Shown: positions 35,462-45,080, counted from the stretch's first letter. The stretch: DNA of 64,000 nt from Mucilaginibacter rubeus (GCF_014643835.1 NZ_BMKD01000014.1:1-64000), one strand, 5' to 3'. Notes: generated by a model not told the origin, from the sequence alone. Made by a program: numbers and translations.

Positions 35462-35541
35462 AATGATTAACCGGATACTTCCCTATCCGGATAGCAATGC
35501 TATTTAATTCATTTTAAAGTTTTACTCAATCTTTCATTCTT

Positions 35542-37146
35542 ATGCAAATCAAGCAAGGTGAGGCTGCTATGGGCAATCTCAACCTAAAAAAATATTTTCT
35601 GCCCAAAAATTTAAAAAGGGATATTCCTTCAAGTGTCGTTGTGTTCCTGGTGGCTTTGCCGCTGTGTTTAGGTATAGCGCTGGCATCAGGAGCGCCGCTC
35701 TTCGCGGGCGTATTAACAGGCATTATTGGCGGTATAGTAGTAGGCACGCTCAGCGGCTCACAATTAAGTGTGGCCGGTCCTGCAGCCGGTTTAACGGTAA
35801 TTGTACTTAATGCCATTACTACACTTGGCGCTTACGAAACCTTTTTAATGGCCCTGGTACTGGCGGGTGTTTTCCAGATCATACTTGGAATTGTTAAAGC
35901 CGGCACCATTGCCAATTACTTCCCGTCATCGGTTATTGAGGGGATGCTGGCAGCGATAGGTATTATTTTGATCATGAAGCAGTTTCCGCACGCGGTTGGC
36001 TATGATGCCGATTTTGAGGGCGATGAGGGCTTCAGACAAATTGATGAACATAACACTTTTTCGGGTATAACACGGGCTTTCGCCAGGATAAACTATGGCG
36101 CGGTGATCATCAGCGTGGTATCCCTGGCATTCATGATCTACTGGCCTAAGTTTAAAAAGCTGGCTATAGTTCCTGCTCCGTTATTGGTGGTACTGGCTGG
36201 TATCGGGCTAAGCCTTGCGTTTTCCGGAACAGGCCTTGCCTTGCTTGATAAGCAGTTTGTACGCATACCGCTGGTGAACAGCAGTGCCGAATTTTTTGCG
36301 CTGTTTAAATCGGCAGATTTTAGCCAGATAGGCAACAAGCAGGTTTGGATAACGGCCTTCACCATTGCGGTGGTTGCCAGTTTAGAAACACTGCTGAGCC
36401 TTGAAGCTGTAGATAAAATAGATCCTATCAAACGTATCTCGCCCACTAACCGCGAACTGCTTGCACAGGGAACGGCCAATATAGTTAGCGGTATGCTTGG
36501 CGGCTTACCCATGACGGCAGTTATCGTTCGTTCGTCGGCAAACGTAAATGCCGGTGCCCGCACTAAAGTGAGCGCCATACTGCATGGTATATTGTTATTG
36601 GTTGCTTTACTGGCGATACCGTCTTTAATTAACCATATCCCGCTGTCGTGTTTGGCGGCGATCCTGCTTATGACTGGGTATAAACTGGCCCGGATAAGCC
36701 TTTTCAAGCACATGTGGCACCAGGGCTTGAGCCAGTTTATCCCTTTCGTAGTTACCATTGTAGCCGTTGTTATGACCGATCTGCTTATTGGTGTGGGCAT
36801 AGGCATGCTGGTGGGGATCTTTTATATTCTGCGTACCAACCTGCGTAATCCTTATTTCTATCACATTGAAAAAAATGGCAGCAAAAAAGTTATTAAGATT
36901 AAGCTGGCCGAGGAAGTATCCTTCCTGAACAAGGCTGCCATACAGGTAACGCTTACCAGCTTACCACAAGGCGCCGAAGTGGTGATCGACGGATCGAACT
37001 CAAGGTACATCGATCCGGATGTACTGGAGATCATCCACAATTACAAGCACAATGCCTATACCAAGGGCATTATTGTGCAACTGAACGAAGTAAAGGACAA
37101 GTACGATGTACCTCCTTTAAAAGAACTGGTTTATAACCCTAACTAA
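35542..37146 (+). CDS. SulP-family anion transporter with STAS domain
   Basis: 534 residues with 10-14 hydrophobic segments and a short cytoplasmic STAS domain (about 445-525, [20 protein letters not shown]). Family parts include [20 protein letters not shown] and [23 protein letters not shown]. An ATG at 35569 is preceded by AAGGTGAGG and could be the true start, nine residues shorter. Placed 14 bases before a beta-carbonic anhydrase gene, it most likely carries bicarbonate (as BicA and relatives do), though sulfate is not excluded. Confidence 0.9.
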   Translation: MQIKQGEAAMGNLNLKKYFLPKNLKRDIPSSVVVFLVALPLCLGIALASGAPLFAGVLTGIIGGIVVGTLSGSQLSVAGPAAGLTVIVLNAITTLGAYETFLMALVLAGVFQIILGIVKAGTIANYFPSSVIEGMLAAIGIILIMKQFPHAVGYDADFEGDEGFRQIDEHNTFSGITRAFARINYGAVIISVVSLAFMIYWPKFKKLAIVPAPLLVVLAGIGLSLAFSGTGLALLDKQFVRIPLVNSSAEFFALFKSADFSQIGNKQVWITAFTIAVVASLETLLSLEAVDKIDPIKRISPTNRELLAQGTANIVSGMLGGLPMTAVIVRSSANVNAGARTKVSAILHGILLLVALLAIPSLINHIPLSCLAAILLMTGYKLARISLFKHMWHQGLSQFIPFVVTIVAVVMTDLLIGVGIGMLVGIFYILRTNLRNPYFYHIEKNGSKKVIKIKLAEEVSFLNKAAIQVTLTSLPQGAEVVIDGSNSRYIDPDVLEIIHNYKHNAYTKGIIVQLNEVKDKYDVPPLKELVYNPN

Positions 37147-37160
37147 AAAATCGAAAAACA

Positions 37161-37877
37161 ATGTCAACACAAGAAAAAACAAACGGCAAAGCCGTAATAG
37201 ATACAAACAATATTAAACTGGCCCAGTCAAGCAGTTACAGTACTTTAATTAAAAACAACGCCGCCTGGGTTGAGCGTAAACTTGCCGAGGATGGTGAGTA
37301 CTTTAAGAACCTGGCCAAAGGTCAGAGTCCTGAAGTGCTGTGGATAGGCTGCTCAGACAGTCGTGTACCGGCTAACGAAGTAACCGGAACCAAACCCGGC
37401 GAAGTATTTGTGCACCGCAATATTGCCAACGTATGCGTACACTCGGACATGAACATGCTGAGCGTACTTGACTATGCCGTTAACGTACTAAAAGTAAAAC
37501 ACGTTATTGTTGCCGGACATTATGGTTGCGGCGGTGTTGCCGCTGCTATGAGCAGCAAACAATTTGGCTTAATTGATAACTGGCTGCGCCACATTAAAGA
37601 CGTTTACCGTTTGCATAGTCATGAACTTGACCGTATAACCGACGAGACTACCAAAGTTAACCGCCTGGTTGAGCTTAACGTTACCGAGCAGGTATATAAC
37701 CTGTGTAAAACCACCATTATCCAAAACGCGTGGAAAGAACGTCATGACCTTGAAGTACACGGTTGGGTAATTGACCTGGGCAGCGGCCTGGTTAAAGATC
37801 TGAAAGTTAGCAGCAGCAGCCCGCATAATTTAGGCTACGTATACGAGCTTGACGTTGAAGCTGTAGCTGCACACTAA
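37161..37877 (+). CDS. Beta-class carbonic anhydrase
   Basis: 238 residues. Zinc ligands and catalytic dyad are visible: Cys in [13 protein letters not shown] (with Asp and Arg) and His/Cys in [12 protein letters not shown]. It interconverts CO2 and bicarbonate in the cytoplasm. Position 14 bases after the SulP gene suggests it feeds or drains imported bicarbonate. Compared with the second copy at 38918 it has a longer N-terminal arm (about 30 residues) and a different C-terminus. Confidence 0.95.
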   Translation: MSTQEKTNGKAVIDTNNIKLAQSSSYSTLIKNNAAWVERKLAEDGEYFKNLAKGQSPEVLWIGCSDSRVPANEVTGTKPGEVFVHRNIANVCVHSDMNMLSVLDYAVNVLKVKHVIVAGHYGCGGVAAAMSSKQFGLIDNWLRHIKDVYRLHSHELDRITDETTKVNRLVELNVTEQVYNLCKTTIIQNAWKERHDLEVHGWVIDLGSGLVKDLKVSSSSPHNLGYVYELDVEAVAAH

Positions 37878-37940
37878 AATATAATTTGATCAGTGCTTCC
37901 GACGCTGTAAGGGGCGTAGGGAGGTTTGATTGTTAAGTTG

Positions 37941-37975
37941 ATCCCGGCTCTTAGGAAGTGGCCGGGATTTTTTTT
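37941..37975 (+). terminator. Terminator of the first carbonic anhydrase gene
   Basis: ATCCCGGCTCTTAGGAAGTG then GCCGGGAT and T8: a clear stem-loop with a T-run 60 bases after the stop codon. Confidence 0.88.
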
Positions 37976-38054
37976 AGCCCCAACCCAAACCCTCCCCGGA
38001 AGGGAGGGCTTAAAATTAAAAATCCCCCTTCCGGGGGAGATTTAGAGGGGGCTT
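37976..38054. repeat. Palindromic repeat of the AGCCCC...GGGGGCTT type
   Basis: Outer arms AGCCCCAACCCAAACCCTCC / GGGGGAGATTTAGAGGGGGC pair imperfectly around CCCTCCCCGGAAGGGAGGG and CCCCCTTCCGGGGG hairpins. Confidence 0.65.
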
Positions 38055-38144
38055 ATTAAAATATTACCCCTTGCATCAAACAAGCTTATGTAAACTTGGT
38101 TAAGGTTTTGTAAATTGTAACTGAACCCCTGCCGTGAAATATCT

Positions 38145-38897
38145 ATGCTTAAAGCTGTAAAAGAACAACGTACCCTTAAAGAAAACCTGATGCTGGCCTC
38201 ATCAACGGCATTTGTAGCAGGCGTTACCAATGTGGCCGGCATGCTGGCTTTTTTGGCTTTTACCTCAAATATTACCGGGCATGTGGCTAACCTTGCCAAA
38301 CACATTATTGAACAAAACTACCGCCAGATGATCATCTTTTTAGTTTGGCTGCTGATGTTCTTTGCAGGGGCTTTTGTATCCAGTTTCATTGTACGCTCAT
38401 TTGATGATAAAAGCAGGTGGCGGGCAAACTCCACCCCAATGGTAATTGAAGCTATGATTTTACTGGGAGTTGCCATTTACGGGCATAATTTTTACCAGGA
38501 AACACAGATGGAGCGCGAAATTGTGATCAGCGCTATTTTGTTTTCGATGGGATTGCAGAATAGCCTGGTTTCCAATATCTCGGGCGGCCTGATCAAATCG
38601 AGTCATTTAACCGGTTTATTTACCGATCTGGGCAGTGAGGTGGCCGAATGGTTTCATCCCCGCACAGAAAATACCGAAACGGCAGGTAATAAAATATTGA
38701 TCAGGTTTACAGTGCTTGGCTTTTACCTGTTTGGTGCACTGGCAGGCGGATACTTTTTTAACCTGTATGAGTTTGCCATATTTTATTTTATCCCTGTTAT
38801 TTTGCTCACCATTATGTATTATGACGTTTCGCCGCTTGCTTTGCATAAACTTAGCCGTATGTTTGCATCGGGCAGAAAACGTCAAACCGCATCTTAA
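38145..38897 (+). CDS. YoaK-family (DUF1275) membrane protein
   Basis: 250 residues with six hydrophobic segments. DUF1275 signatures: SSTAFVAGVTNVAGMLAFLA at the N-terminus, FTSNITGHVANLAKHI, and SGGLIKSSHLTGLFTDLGSE in the middle. Family function is unknown; transporter roles have been suggested. Lying between two carbonic anhydrase genes, 20 bases before the second, it may belong to the same bicarbonate-related unit. Confidence 0.87.
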   Translation: MLKAVKEQRTLKENLMLASSTAFVAGVTNVAGMLAFLAFTSNITGHVANLAKHIIEQNYRQMIIFLVWLLMFFAGAFVSSFIVRSFDDKSRWRANSTPMVIEAMILLGVAIYGHNFYQETQMEREIVISAILFSMGLQNSLVSNISGGLIKSSHLTGLFTDLGSEVAEWFHPRTENTETAGNKILIRFTVLGFYLFGALAGGYFFNLYEFAIFYFIPVILLTIMYYDVSPLALHKLSRMFASGRKRQTAS

Positions 38898-38917
38898 AAC
38901 ATCAATCTCAAAAATAT

Positions 38918-39574
38918 ATGTGCGCTCAAATTCATGATACCAGTCATATCACCTATGAAGGCTTACTGGAAGGGAACAAAAAATTTATTGAAGGTGCTTT
39001 AGCCGAAGACCCTCAATATTTTGATAAGCTGGCTAACGGGCAAAAGCCCCCTATCCTTTGGATAGGCTGCGCGGACAGCCGCGTACCTGCCAACCAGATC
39101 ACCAATACCGCCCCGGGCGAGATCTTTGTGCACCGCAACATCGCCAACATGGTTATACACTCGGATATGAATATGCTGAGCGTACTTGACTATGCCGTGA
39201 ACGTATTGAAAGTAAAACACGTAATAGTGACCGGTCATTACGGTTGTGGTGGAGTTAATGCCGCTATGAGTAACAACCAATTCGGCCTGATTGATAACTG
39301 GCTGCGCCACATTAAAGACGTTTACCGTTTACATGCCGATGAGCTTGATGCTATTACCGATGAAACTGAGCGCAGTAACCGCCTGGTTGAACTGAATGTG
39401 ATAGAAAATGTAAACAACCTTTGCAAAACATCCATCGTGCAAAATGCCTGGAAAAATGGGCAGGCACTTGCTGTACACGGCTGGGTTTACAGCCTCAGCA
39501 CCGGCCTTATCAACGATATGAAAGTAAGCACATCCAGCAACGAAAATATGGATGCTGTGTTTAAATTCAAGTAA
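38918..39574 (+). CDS. Beta-class carbonic anhydrase, second copy
   Basis: 218 residues with the same zinc motifs ([26 protein letters not shown]). The middle third is almost identical to the first copy in protein and often in DNA. The TAA stop lies inside an inverted repeat shared with the convergent dehydrogenase gene. Confidence 0.95.
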   Translation: MCAQIHDTSHITYEGLLEGNKKFIEGALAEDPQYFDKLANGQKPPILWIGCADSRVPANQITNTAPGEIFVHRNIANMVIHSDMNMLSVLDYAVNVLKVKHVIVTGHYGCGGVNAAMSNNQFGLIDNWLRHIKDVYRLHADELDAITDETERSNRLVELNVIENVNNLCKTSIVQNAWKNGQALAVHGWVYSLSTGLINDMKVSTSSNENMDAVFKFK

Positions 39575-39696
39575 CCCCCCGGCCCCCTGAAGGGGGAGGA
39601 ATGGTGCAAAAGAAAAAGCCTGTTTCCAATTGAGAAACAGGCTTTTTAATATAAAGTCTTTCTTTAACCTCCCCCTTTAGGGGGCCGGGGGGTTAA
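39572..39696. repeat. Inverted repeat enclosing both stop codons of a convergent gene pair
   Basis: TAACCCCCCGGCCCCCTGAA ends and mirrors TTTAGGGGGCCGGGGGGTTA, with GGGGGAGG/CCTCCCCC completing the arms. The left TAA is the carbonic anhydrase stop, and the right TTA is the dehydrogenase stop read on the other strand. A terminator hairpin lies between the arms. Confidence 0.8.
39613..39647. terminator. Bidirectional terminator
   Basis: AAAAAGCCTGTTTC - CAATTGA - GAAACAGGCTTTTT is a perfect hairpin with A and T runs, in the centre of the larger inverted repeat. Confidence 0.9.
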
Positions 39697-41330
39697 ACCT
39701 CTTTAGCCAAAAACGGGTACCTGTAATCCTTCGGTGGATCAAAGGTTTCTTTGATGGTGCGTGGCGATACCCAGCGAAGCAAGTTAATCATTGAACCGGC
39801 TTTATCATTAGTGCCCGACCCTCTTGCGCCGCCAAATGGCTGCTGACCAACTACCGCGCCTGTAGGTTTATCATTAATGTAGAAGTTACCTGCCGCGTTG
39901 CGTAAACGGGTGGTAGCTTTTTCAATAGCATACCTATCCTGCGAGATGATTGAGCCTGTAAGCGCGTAGATAGAAGTTTTGTCTACAATGTCAAGGATCT
40001 CATCAAATTTATCATCTTCGTAAACATATACGGTTAGTACCGGGCCAAAAAGCTCCTCGCACATGGTTACGTAATACGGGTCTTCAACTTTTAGCACAGT
40101 TGGCTCAATGAACCAGCCTTTGCTTTTATCGTAGTTACCACCGGCAACAATTTCAACACCCTCGTCGGTTTTGGCAGCGTCGATATATTTGGCCAGTTTA
40201 TCAAACGATACTTCGGTGATCACGGCATTGATGAAGTTTTCAAAATCCTCTACCGGGCCAATTTTAAACGAAGTAATGTCGCGCTGCATGTTTGCTTTTA
40301 CCGCAGGCCACAATGAAGCCGGGATATAAGCCCTTGAAGCAGCCGAACATTTTTGTCCCTGGTATTCAAAAGCGCCGCGAACAAGGGCAGTGCTTACCAC
40401 ATCGGCGTTGGCGCTTGGGTGGGCAAGTACGAAGTCTTTACCACCGGTCTCGCCTACAATACGTGGATATGTTTTGTATTTGTGGATGTTGGTGCCAATA
40501 GTTTGCCAGATGTTCTGGAACACTTTGGTTGAACCGGTGAAGTGGATCCCTGCAAAATCAGGGTGGTTAAAGATCACCTCGCCTGCAACCGGGCCATCAA
40601 CGTAGATCAGGTTGATAACGCCATCGGGTACGCCGGCTTCTTTAAAAATCTTCATGATCACGTTAGCAGCGTAGATCTGCGTATAAGCAGGTTTCCAAAC
40701 CACTACGTTGCCCATCATGGCTGCAGATGCAGGCAGGTTCCCGGCAATAGCCGTGAAGTTGAATGGTGTAAGCGCGAACACAAATCCTTCAAGCGGGCGT
40801 TGTTCTACACGGTTCCAAACACCTTTGCCCGATACCGGCGGCTGTTGTTTGTAGATCTCGGTCATGTACTCCACATTGAAACGCAGGAAGTCGATCAGCT
40901 CGCAAGCCGAATCGATTTCGGCCTGGTAAGCGTTCTTTGACTGACCAAGCATGGTGGCTGCATTGATTTCAGCACGGTATGGGCCGGCTATCAGTTCGGC
41001 AGCTTTCAGGAATATGGCAGCACGTTGTTCCCAGGCCAGGTTTTCCCAGCCGGCTTTGGCTGCCAGGGCTGCATCAATAGCGGCGGTAACGTGGCTTGCA
41101 TCACCTTCGCTGAAGGTAGCCAGCAAATGTTTATGATCATGCGGCGGACGGATTTCCAACTTAGTGTTGGTACGTACTTCTTTGCCGCCAATGTACATAG
41201 GTATATCTAATTGTTGGGCACGACCGGCTTCTAAAGCTGCCTTAAGCGCCACACGCTCCAAACTCCGCGGACCGTAATTTAAAACGGGCTCATTTACCGG
41301 TGCCGGAACATTAAAAAATCCTTTAAGCAT
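39693..41330 (-). CDS. pruA: L-glutamate gamma-semialdehyde dehydrogenase (P5C dehydrogenase)
   Basis: 545 residues from the ATG at 41330 (MLKGFFNVPAPVNEPVLNY), the family's usual start. It oxidises glutamate semialdehyde to glutamate with NAD in proline breakdown. Visible motifs: FALTPFNFTAIAGNLPASAA (NAD site), GETGGKDFVLAHP (general-base Glu) and FEYQGQKCSAASRAYIP (catalytic Cys). The proline dehydrogenase gene is not adjacent. Confidence 0.94.
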   Translation of the reverse strand: MLKGFFNVPAPVNEPVLNYGPRSLERVALKAALEAGRAQQLDIPMYIGGKEVRTNTKLEIRPPHDHKHLLATFSEGDASHVTAAIDAALAAKAGWENLAWEQRAAIFLKAAELIAGPYRAEINAATMLGQSKNAYQAEIDSACELIDFLRFNVEYMTEIYKQQPPVSGKGVWNRVEQRPLEGFVFALTPFNFTAIAGNLPASAAMMGNVVVWKPAYTQIYAANVIMKIFKEAGVPDGVINLIYVDGPVAGEVIFNHPDFAGIHFTGSTKVFQNIWQTIGTNIHKYKTYPRIVGETGGKDFVLAHPSANADVVSTALVRGAFEYQGQKCSAASRAYIPASLWPAVKANMQRDITSFKIGPVEDFENFINAVITEVSFDKLAKYIDAAKTDEGVEIVAGGNYDKSKGWFIEPTVLKVEDPYYVTMCEELFGPVLTVYVYEDDKFDEILDIVDKTSIYALTGSIISQDRYAIEKATTRLRNAAGNFYINDKPTGAVVGQQPFGGARGSGTNDKAGSMINLLRWVSPRTIKETFDPPKDYRYPFLAKEV

Positions 41331-41482
41331 AGATGATAATTTATGTTGCCGCAAAGATAGGGATTTTGCAGGGGAAGGTTGGGTAGGCGAATGTCAAAAT
41401 AATGGTGGAGGAAACCCGTAGTTGTAGTTAATTTATTTGTGGATGGAAAAAAGTTCGGCATCTTTAACATAAAATCCTAAAT

Positions 41483-42415
41483 ATGTTTTCCTTTTTTAAA
41501 CGCCCTCGTAATAATGTTGTAGCACCCCAATGGGCTTCTTTTTTTAGTGACGCTGAATACCGGGATTTTATTAAGGCAATTGATAAGTTTTTTTACAAGA
41601 AGAACATCAGTTACAAGATAGAAGATGATGCTTCGATAAAGGTTGGGCCTAATGATTTTGGATTGAATATTTTAGGTTTAACAAATGTTGCACAATTATG
41701 CAAGCAAGACGAGAGGCGAAACTACTATGAATTAATTTCCGGCCATTTTGATGCACTGATAAGGACTTATCTGTTCGATAAGGATTTTAACGCGATCGTT
41801 GACGATTACGAAGCAGTAGAGAAATATCTTGCCACCCGCCTTTATCCTTTAGGCTACCTGGAATACGGAGGCGAAGAAAATAAGATCTATAGCATGATTG
41901 CAGGCGAAATAGCTAAGGTGTTAGTATTTGATTTGCCGGATGCAATTCAGACAATAACACCTGAGCAAGCGGAAAAATGGAATAAAACCTACGATGAGCT
42001 GTTTGAAAAAGGCGTTGAAAATGTAAGGCAGAAATATCCGTGCAGTATTTCGAGGGAGAAAATAGGCGAATTTGAAGTCTTACTTGCCCAGGGCGATCAT
42101 TTTTTCGCACCGAATATTGTATTTGATCTGGAGAAACAAAGTCTCGTTGGCAATTGGGGAGCGATTATCGGGGTACCTCACAGGCATGCTGCAATTATAT
42201 ATCCGCTTGAAACATTAGCGGTTGTCAATGCTGTTACTTCGATTATCCCCGTCGTTGATAATATGAGTAAACAGGGGCCCGGAGGGGTTAGCAATAATCT
42301 GATCTGGTATAAGGATGGTGTTTTTGAACAACTACGGTATAAAATGGAAAATAATAATATCGAGATTTATCCATCGGAAAAGTTTTTGGAAGTGCTGAAC
42401 AATATGGCTGAATGA
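41483..42415 (+). CDS. Protein of unknown function (possibly DUF1444-like)
   Basis: 310 residues, no signal or membrane segment. The C-terminal two-thirds contains EFEVLLAQGDHFFAPNIVF and HRHAAIIYPLETLAVVNAVT, similar in layout to YtpQ/DUF1444 proteins, a weak match by pattern. The DUF1801 gene follows after seven bases, so they are probably cotranscribed. Confidence 0.6.
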   Translation: MFSFFKRPRNNVVAPQWASFFSDAEYRDFIKAIDKFFYKKNISYKIEDDASIKVGPNDFGLNILGLTNVAQLCKQDERRNYYELISGHFDALIRTYLFDKDFNAIVDDYEAVEKYLATRLYPLGYLEYGGEENKIYSMIAGEIAKVLVFDLPDAIQTITPEQAEKWNKTYDELFEKGVENVRQKYPCSISREKIGEFEVLLAQGDHFFAPNIVFDLEKQSLVGNWGAIIGVPHRHAAIIYPLETLAVVNAVTSIIPVVDNMSKQGPGGVSNNLIWYKDGVFEQLRYKMENNNIEIYPSEKFLEVLNNMAE

Positions 42416-42422
42416 TAAGGTT

Positions 42423-42809
42423 ATGCAACTCACTCCAATCGACGACCACTTCTACCTCACCAAAGATGAACCCAACCGAAGCTGCCTGTTAGCCCTGCGT
42501 GATATTATCCTTGCGCAGGATCCCGATATCACCGCCGAATGGAAATACAACATGCCTTTCTTTTGCTATAAAGGCAAAATGTTTTGCTACTTGTGGATAC
42601 ACACAAAAAGGCAATGGCCATTCTTAGGCATGGTTGAGGGTAAGCACCTGCACCATCCCTATTTAACATTTGAAGATAGAGCTCGCATCAAGATCATGAT
42701 TTTTAATCCGGAAGAGGATTTACCTGTTGATACTATCCGGTTCATTTTAAATGCGGCGATTGATCTGTACAGATCAGGATTGATTAAATTGCCGAAGAGG
42801 AAGAGTTGA
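42423..42809 (+). CDS. DUF1801 domain protein
   Basis: 128 residues. DUF1801 layout: ITAEWKYNMPFFCYKGKMFC, a central GMVEGKHLHHPYL and the C-terminal IRFILNAAIDLYRSG. These small proteins (YdhG-like) are of unknown function. It is sandwiched between two short-spaced genes, suggesting a three-gene operon with the VOC gene. Confidence 0.8.
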   Translation: MQLTPIDDHFYLTKDEPNRSCLLALRDIILAQDPDITAEWKYNMPFFCYKGKMFCYLWIHTKRQWPFLGMVEGKHLHHPYLTFEDRARIKIMIFNPEEDLPVDTIRFILNAAIDLYRSGLIKLPKRKS

Positions 42810-42813
42810 AGCA

Positions 42814-43164
42814 ATGAAACTAAAATTACTGGTTATAAGAACTGCCAATATGCAAAAGCTGGTTGATTTTTATCAGCTACTTGGAGTTAGCTTTGATTAT
42901 CATAAGCATGGTAATTCCCCATATCATTATTCAGCTACTGTTGATGGAACGGTGATTGAAATATATCCGCTTACAAAAAATCAAACTGAAGCGGATGGAA
43001 ACCTGCGCTTAGGTTTTGAATTAGAAGATTTTGATAAGGTAATTAAATTATTAAAAGAAAGCCAGTTGCGGTTCGCATCTGAACCTGCACAAACTGATTT
43101 TGGTTTTATGGCAGTAGTTGTTGATCCGGACGACAGAAAGGTGGAGTTGTATAAGAGACATTGA
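42814..43164 (+). CDS. VOC-family (glyoxalase-like) protein
   Basis: 116 residues with the VOC pattern: LLVIRTANMQKLVDFYQLLG, then IEIYPLTKNQTEADGNLRLG, and PDDRKVELYKRH at the end. It begins five bases after the DUF1801 gene. Substrate unknown; it differs from the VOC protein at 893. Confidence 0.8.
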   Translation: MKLKLLVIRTANMQKLVDFYQLLGVSFDYHKHGNSPYHYSATVDGTVIEIYPLTKNQTEADGNLRLGFELEDFDKVIKLLKESQLRFASEPAQTDFGFMAVVVDPDDRKVELYKRH

Positions 43165-43326
43165 TATAAACCGTTGTCATCGACTGAGCGGGAAGCGCCG
43201 AGCGTAGATGCGAAAGAGAATCTTGTACGCCATGCAAATCCGGTAAGCATGGCGGTTGATCATCTTTATTTAATTTAAAGAGACCGGAAACCATCCCATT
43301 CCCTCTAACCTTTTACATTTGCCCCT

Positions 43327-43893
43327 ATGCAATCCCTACTCTTCGAAGATCAAACTTTTACCAAAATAACCGCCGGCCAGCTCAAAGGCGCCACTTACGA
43401 AAACTGTAAATTCGTCAACTGCGACCTCGCCCATGCCCATCTCACGGGCATTACTTTTGTTGATTGCCTGTTTGATACCTGCAACCTGCTCCTTGCCGAA
43501 TTAGGCAATACCGGTTTGCAGAACATCCGCTTTAAGCACTGCAAAATAAGCGGCGTAAACTTTGGCAAGGCTAACGACTTTTTGTTCGAGGTACATTTTG
43601 AGGATTGTATTTTAGATAATGCCGTGTTTTATAAAAAGAAGAACAAGAAGGCTACCTACGCCGATTGTTCCATGATGGAAACCGACTTGACCGAGGCTGA
43701 CCTGAGCGATTGTAAATTCATTAACTGTAATCTTAAAAACGCTTTCTTCAGTCGTACCATCCTTAAAAACGCCGACCTAAGCACATCCTATAACTTCATC
43801 ATCGATCCGGATGATAACATCATCAAAAAAGCAAAGTTCTCGCTTCATGGTTTACCAGGATTGCTTGCCAAATATGATATCCGGATAGGATAA
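43327..43893 (+). CDS. Pentapeptide repeat protein
   Basis: 188 residues made of A(D/N)LxX-type repeats folding as a right-handed quadrilateral beta helix, e.g. ADLSDCKFINCNLKNAFF. Cys is common at the last repeat position. Some such proteins mimic DNA and protect gyrase (Qnr/MfpA), but that is not implied by this sequence. Confidence 0.85.
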   Translation: MQSLLFEDQTFTKITAGQLKGATYENCKFVNCDLAHAHLTGITFVDCLFDTCNLLLAELGNTGLQNIRFKHCKISGVNFGKANDFLFEVHFEDCILDNAVFYKKKNKKATYADCSMMETDLTEADLSDCKFINCNLKNAFFSRTILKNADLSTSYNFIIDPDDNIIKKAKFSLHGLPGLLAKYDIRIG

Positions 43894-43940
43894 TATTTTG
43901 GCGACTTATTAGTTAATATCAAAAGCATAAAATTAAGAAT

Positions 43941-43991
43941 CGTCATTGCGAGTACCCATCAGGGAAGCCCTGAAAAAAAACGTAATGACAT
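43941..43991. repeat. Short palindromic repeat family B member
   Basis: CGTCATTGCGAGTACCCATC through to CGTAATGACATG pairs end to end, a compact version of the family B element. The 460-base gap 43894-44354 is filled by this and the next two repeats; no gene is seen in it. Confidence 0.6.
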
Positions 43992-44010
43992 GTAAAACAT
44001 ATTTTAGCGG

Positions 44011-44125
44011 TGTTGCGCGTGGGCCGCGTTAGGGATTGCAGTGTAAAGCCCGCAGCGTGTAGAGAAGTTGCGGGCAGGAAAGGCGAGGACTTGCAACGGA
44101 AAGCCCGGGCCGCAGGCAACGCCCG
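44011..44125. repeat. Palindromic repeat family C
   Basis: Starts GCGTGGGCCGCGTTAGGGAT and ends GGGCCGCAGGCAACGCCC. It is the reverse complement of the element at 60413-60532 (GGGCTTT...CCTCGCC and CAATCCCTAACG in both). Confidence 0.7.
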
Positions 44126-44176
44126 TGTTATAAAATTCATCAAAAAAATATACTTAATAATCAACAACTTACAATT

Positions 44177-44314
44177 ACGTCATTATAAGAAACGAAGACA
44201 ACCGAGCGAAGGGAGCTCATTAATACCTATAAAAAACAAATTATAGATATTAATAATCGCGAACTATACAGAGCGGATCTGCTAATCGGGGATTGCTTCG
44301 TTCCTCGCAATGAC
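44177..44314. repeat. Palindromic repeat family B member with an interrupted centre
   Basis: A worn left arm GTCATTATAAGAAACGAAG pairs with the right arm CTTCGTTCCTCGCAATGAC. Between them an AT-rich insert (about 44215-44260) breaks the usual element. Confidence 0.55.
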
Positions 44315-44354
44315 GCGTTTGAAATCTTGAAACTACTTACTGACCACAAACCTT

Positions 44355-45080
44355 ATGCAAAAACTTGTCCTGTTTTTTTCTTTTCTGTTGATAAGCACCG
44401 GGGCTTTAGCCCAGGCCGATACTTCTGCGTTTACCAAATTCAATGATTTTAATAACATAGTTTTAAACGGTGGTGTCAAAAAACCGGAAGCTCAAAAGCA
44501 ATTTGAAACCCTGTTAAAACGAATTAACATCCTGGAAATGATCCGTGCTGAGCGGATTATTCCAAAAACGCAATGGGTATTCCCCTTAAAGGGCTATAAA
44601 AGCAGCGCCATTGGTGGTACCCATGGTAATGGTTACTTTGATAAGGGTTACCGTTACCTTGACGGCAACAAACATGGCGCCCATCCTGCTCACGATATTT
44701 TTATTAATGATAAAAACCAGGATTGTATCGATGACCGTACCAGTAAGCCTGTTGAGGTAGTTAGTGTAGATGATGGCTGGGTAATAGCCTGTACCAATCA
44801 ATGGGAACCGAACAGCAATATGCGGGGAGGCAAATTTATCTGGATCTATCATCCGGCAACTCATATTTTTACGTACTATGCGCACAATAACCAGATTTTC
44901 GTAAAACCGGGTGACTACGTTACGCAGGGACAAAAAATAGCCGAAGTTGGCCGCACGGGTTATAACGCTTATAAAAAACGTTCGCCTACCCACCTGCATT
45001 TTTCGGCATTTAAACTGGCAGACGGCATCCCCGTACCTTATAACCCTTATGAACAGCTAAAAAAAGCCAAAACGTTATGA
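44355..45080 (+). CDS. M23-family metallopeptidase (LytM-type)
   Basis: 241 residues with a signal peptide (1-19, ending ALAQ). Zinc ligands are in HPAHDIFI (HxxxD) and PTHLHFSAF (HxH), with the usual WIYHPATHIFTYYAHNN and VKPGDYVTQGQKIAEVGRTG between. It probably cuts peptidoglycan cross-bridges in the periplasm. The stop overlaps the next start in an ATGA, so it is coupled to the DUF4846 gene. Confidence 0.9.
   Translation: MQKLVLFFSFLLISTGALAQADTSAFTKFNDFNNIVLNGGVKKPEAQKQFETLLKRINILEMIRAERIIPKTQWVFPLKGYKSSAIGGTHGNGYFDKGYRYLDGNKHGAHPAHDIFINDKNQDCIDDRTSKPVEVVSVDDGWVIACTNQWEPNSNMRGGKFIWIYHPATHIFTYYAHNNQIFVKPGDYVTQGQKIAEVGRTGYNAYKKRSPTHLHFSAFKLADGIPVPYNPYEQLKKAKTL

Noticed and set aside
43327-43893. 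Quinolone-resistance (Qnr-like) pentapeptide protein
   Set aside because: The repeat fold alone does not indicate gyrase protection, and Qnr-specific loops were not recognised.
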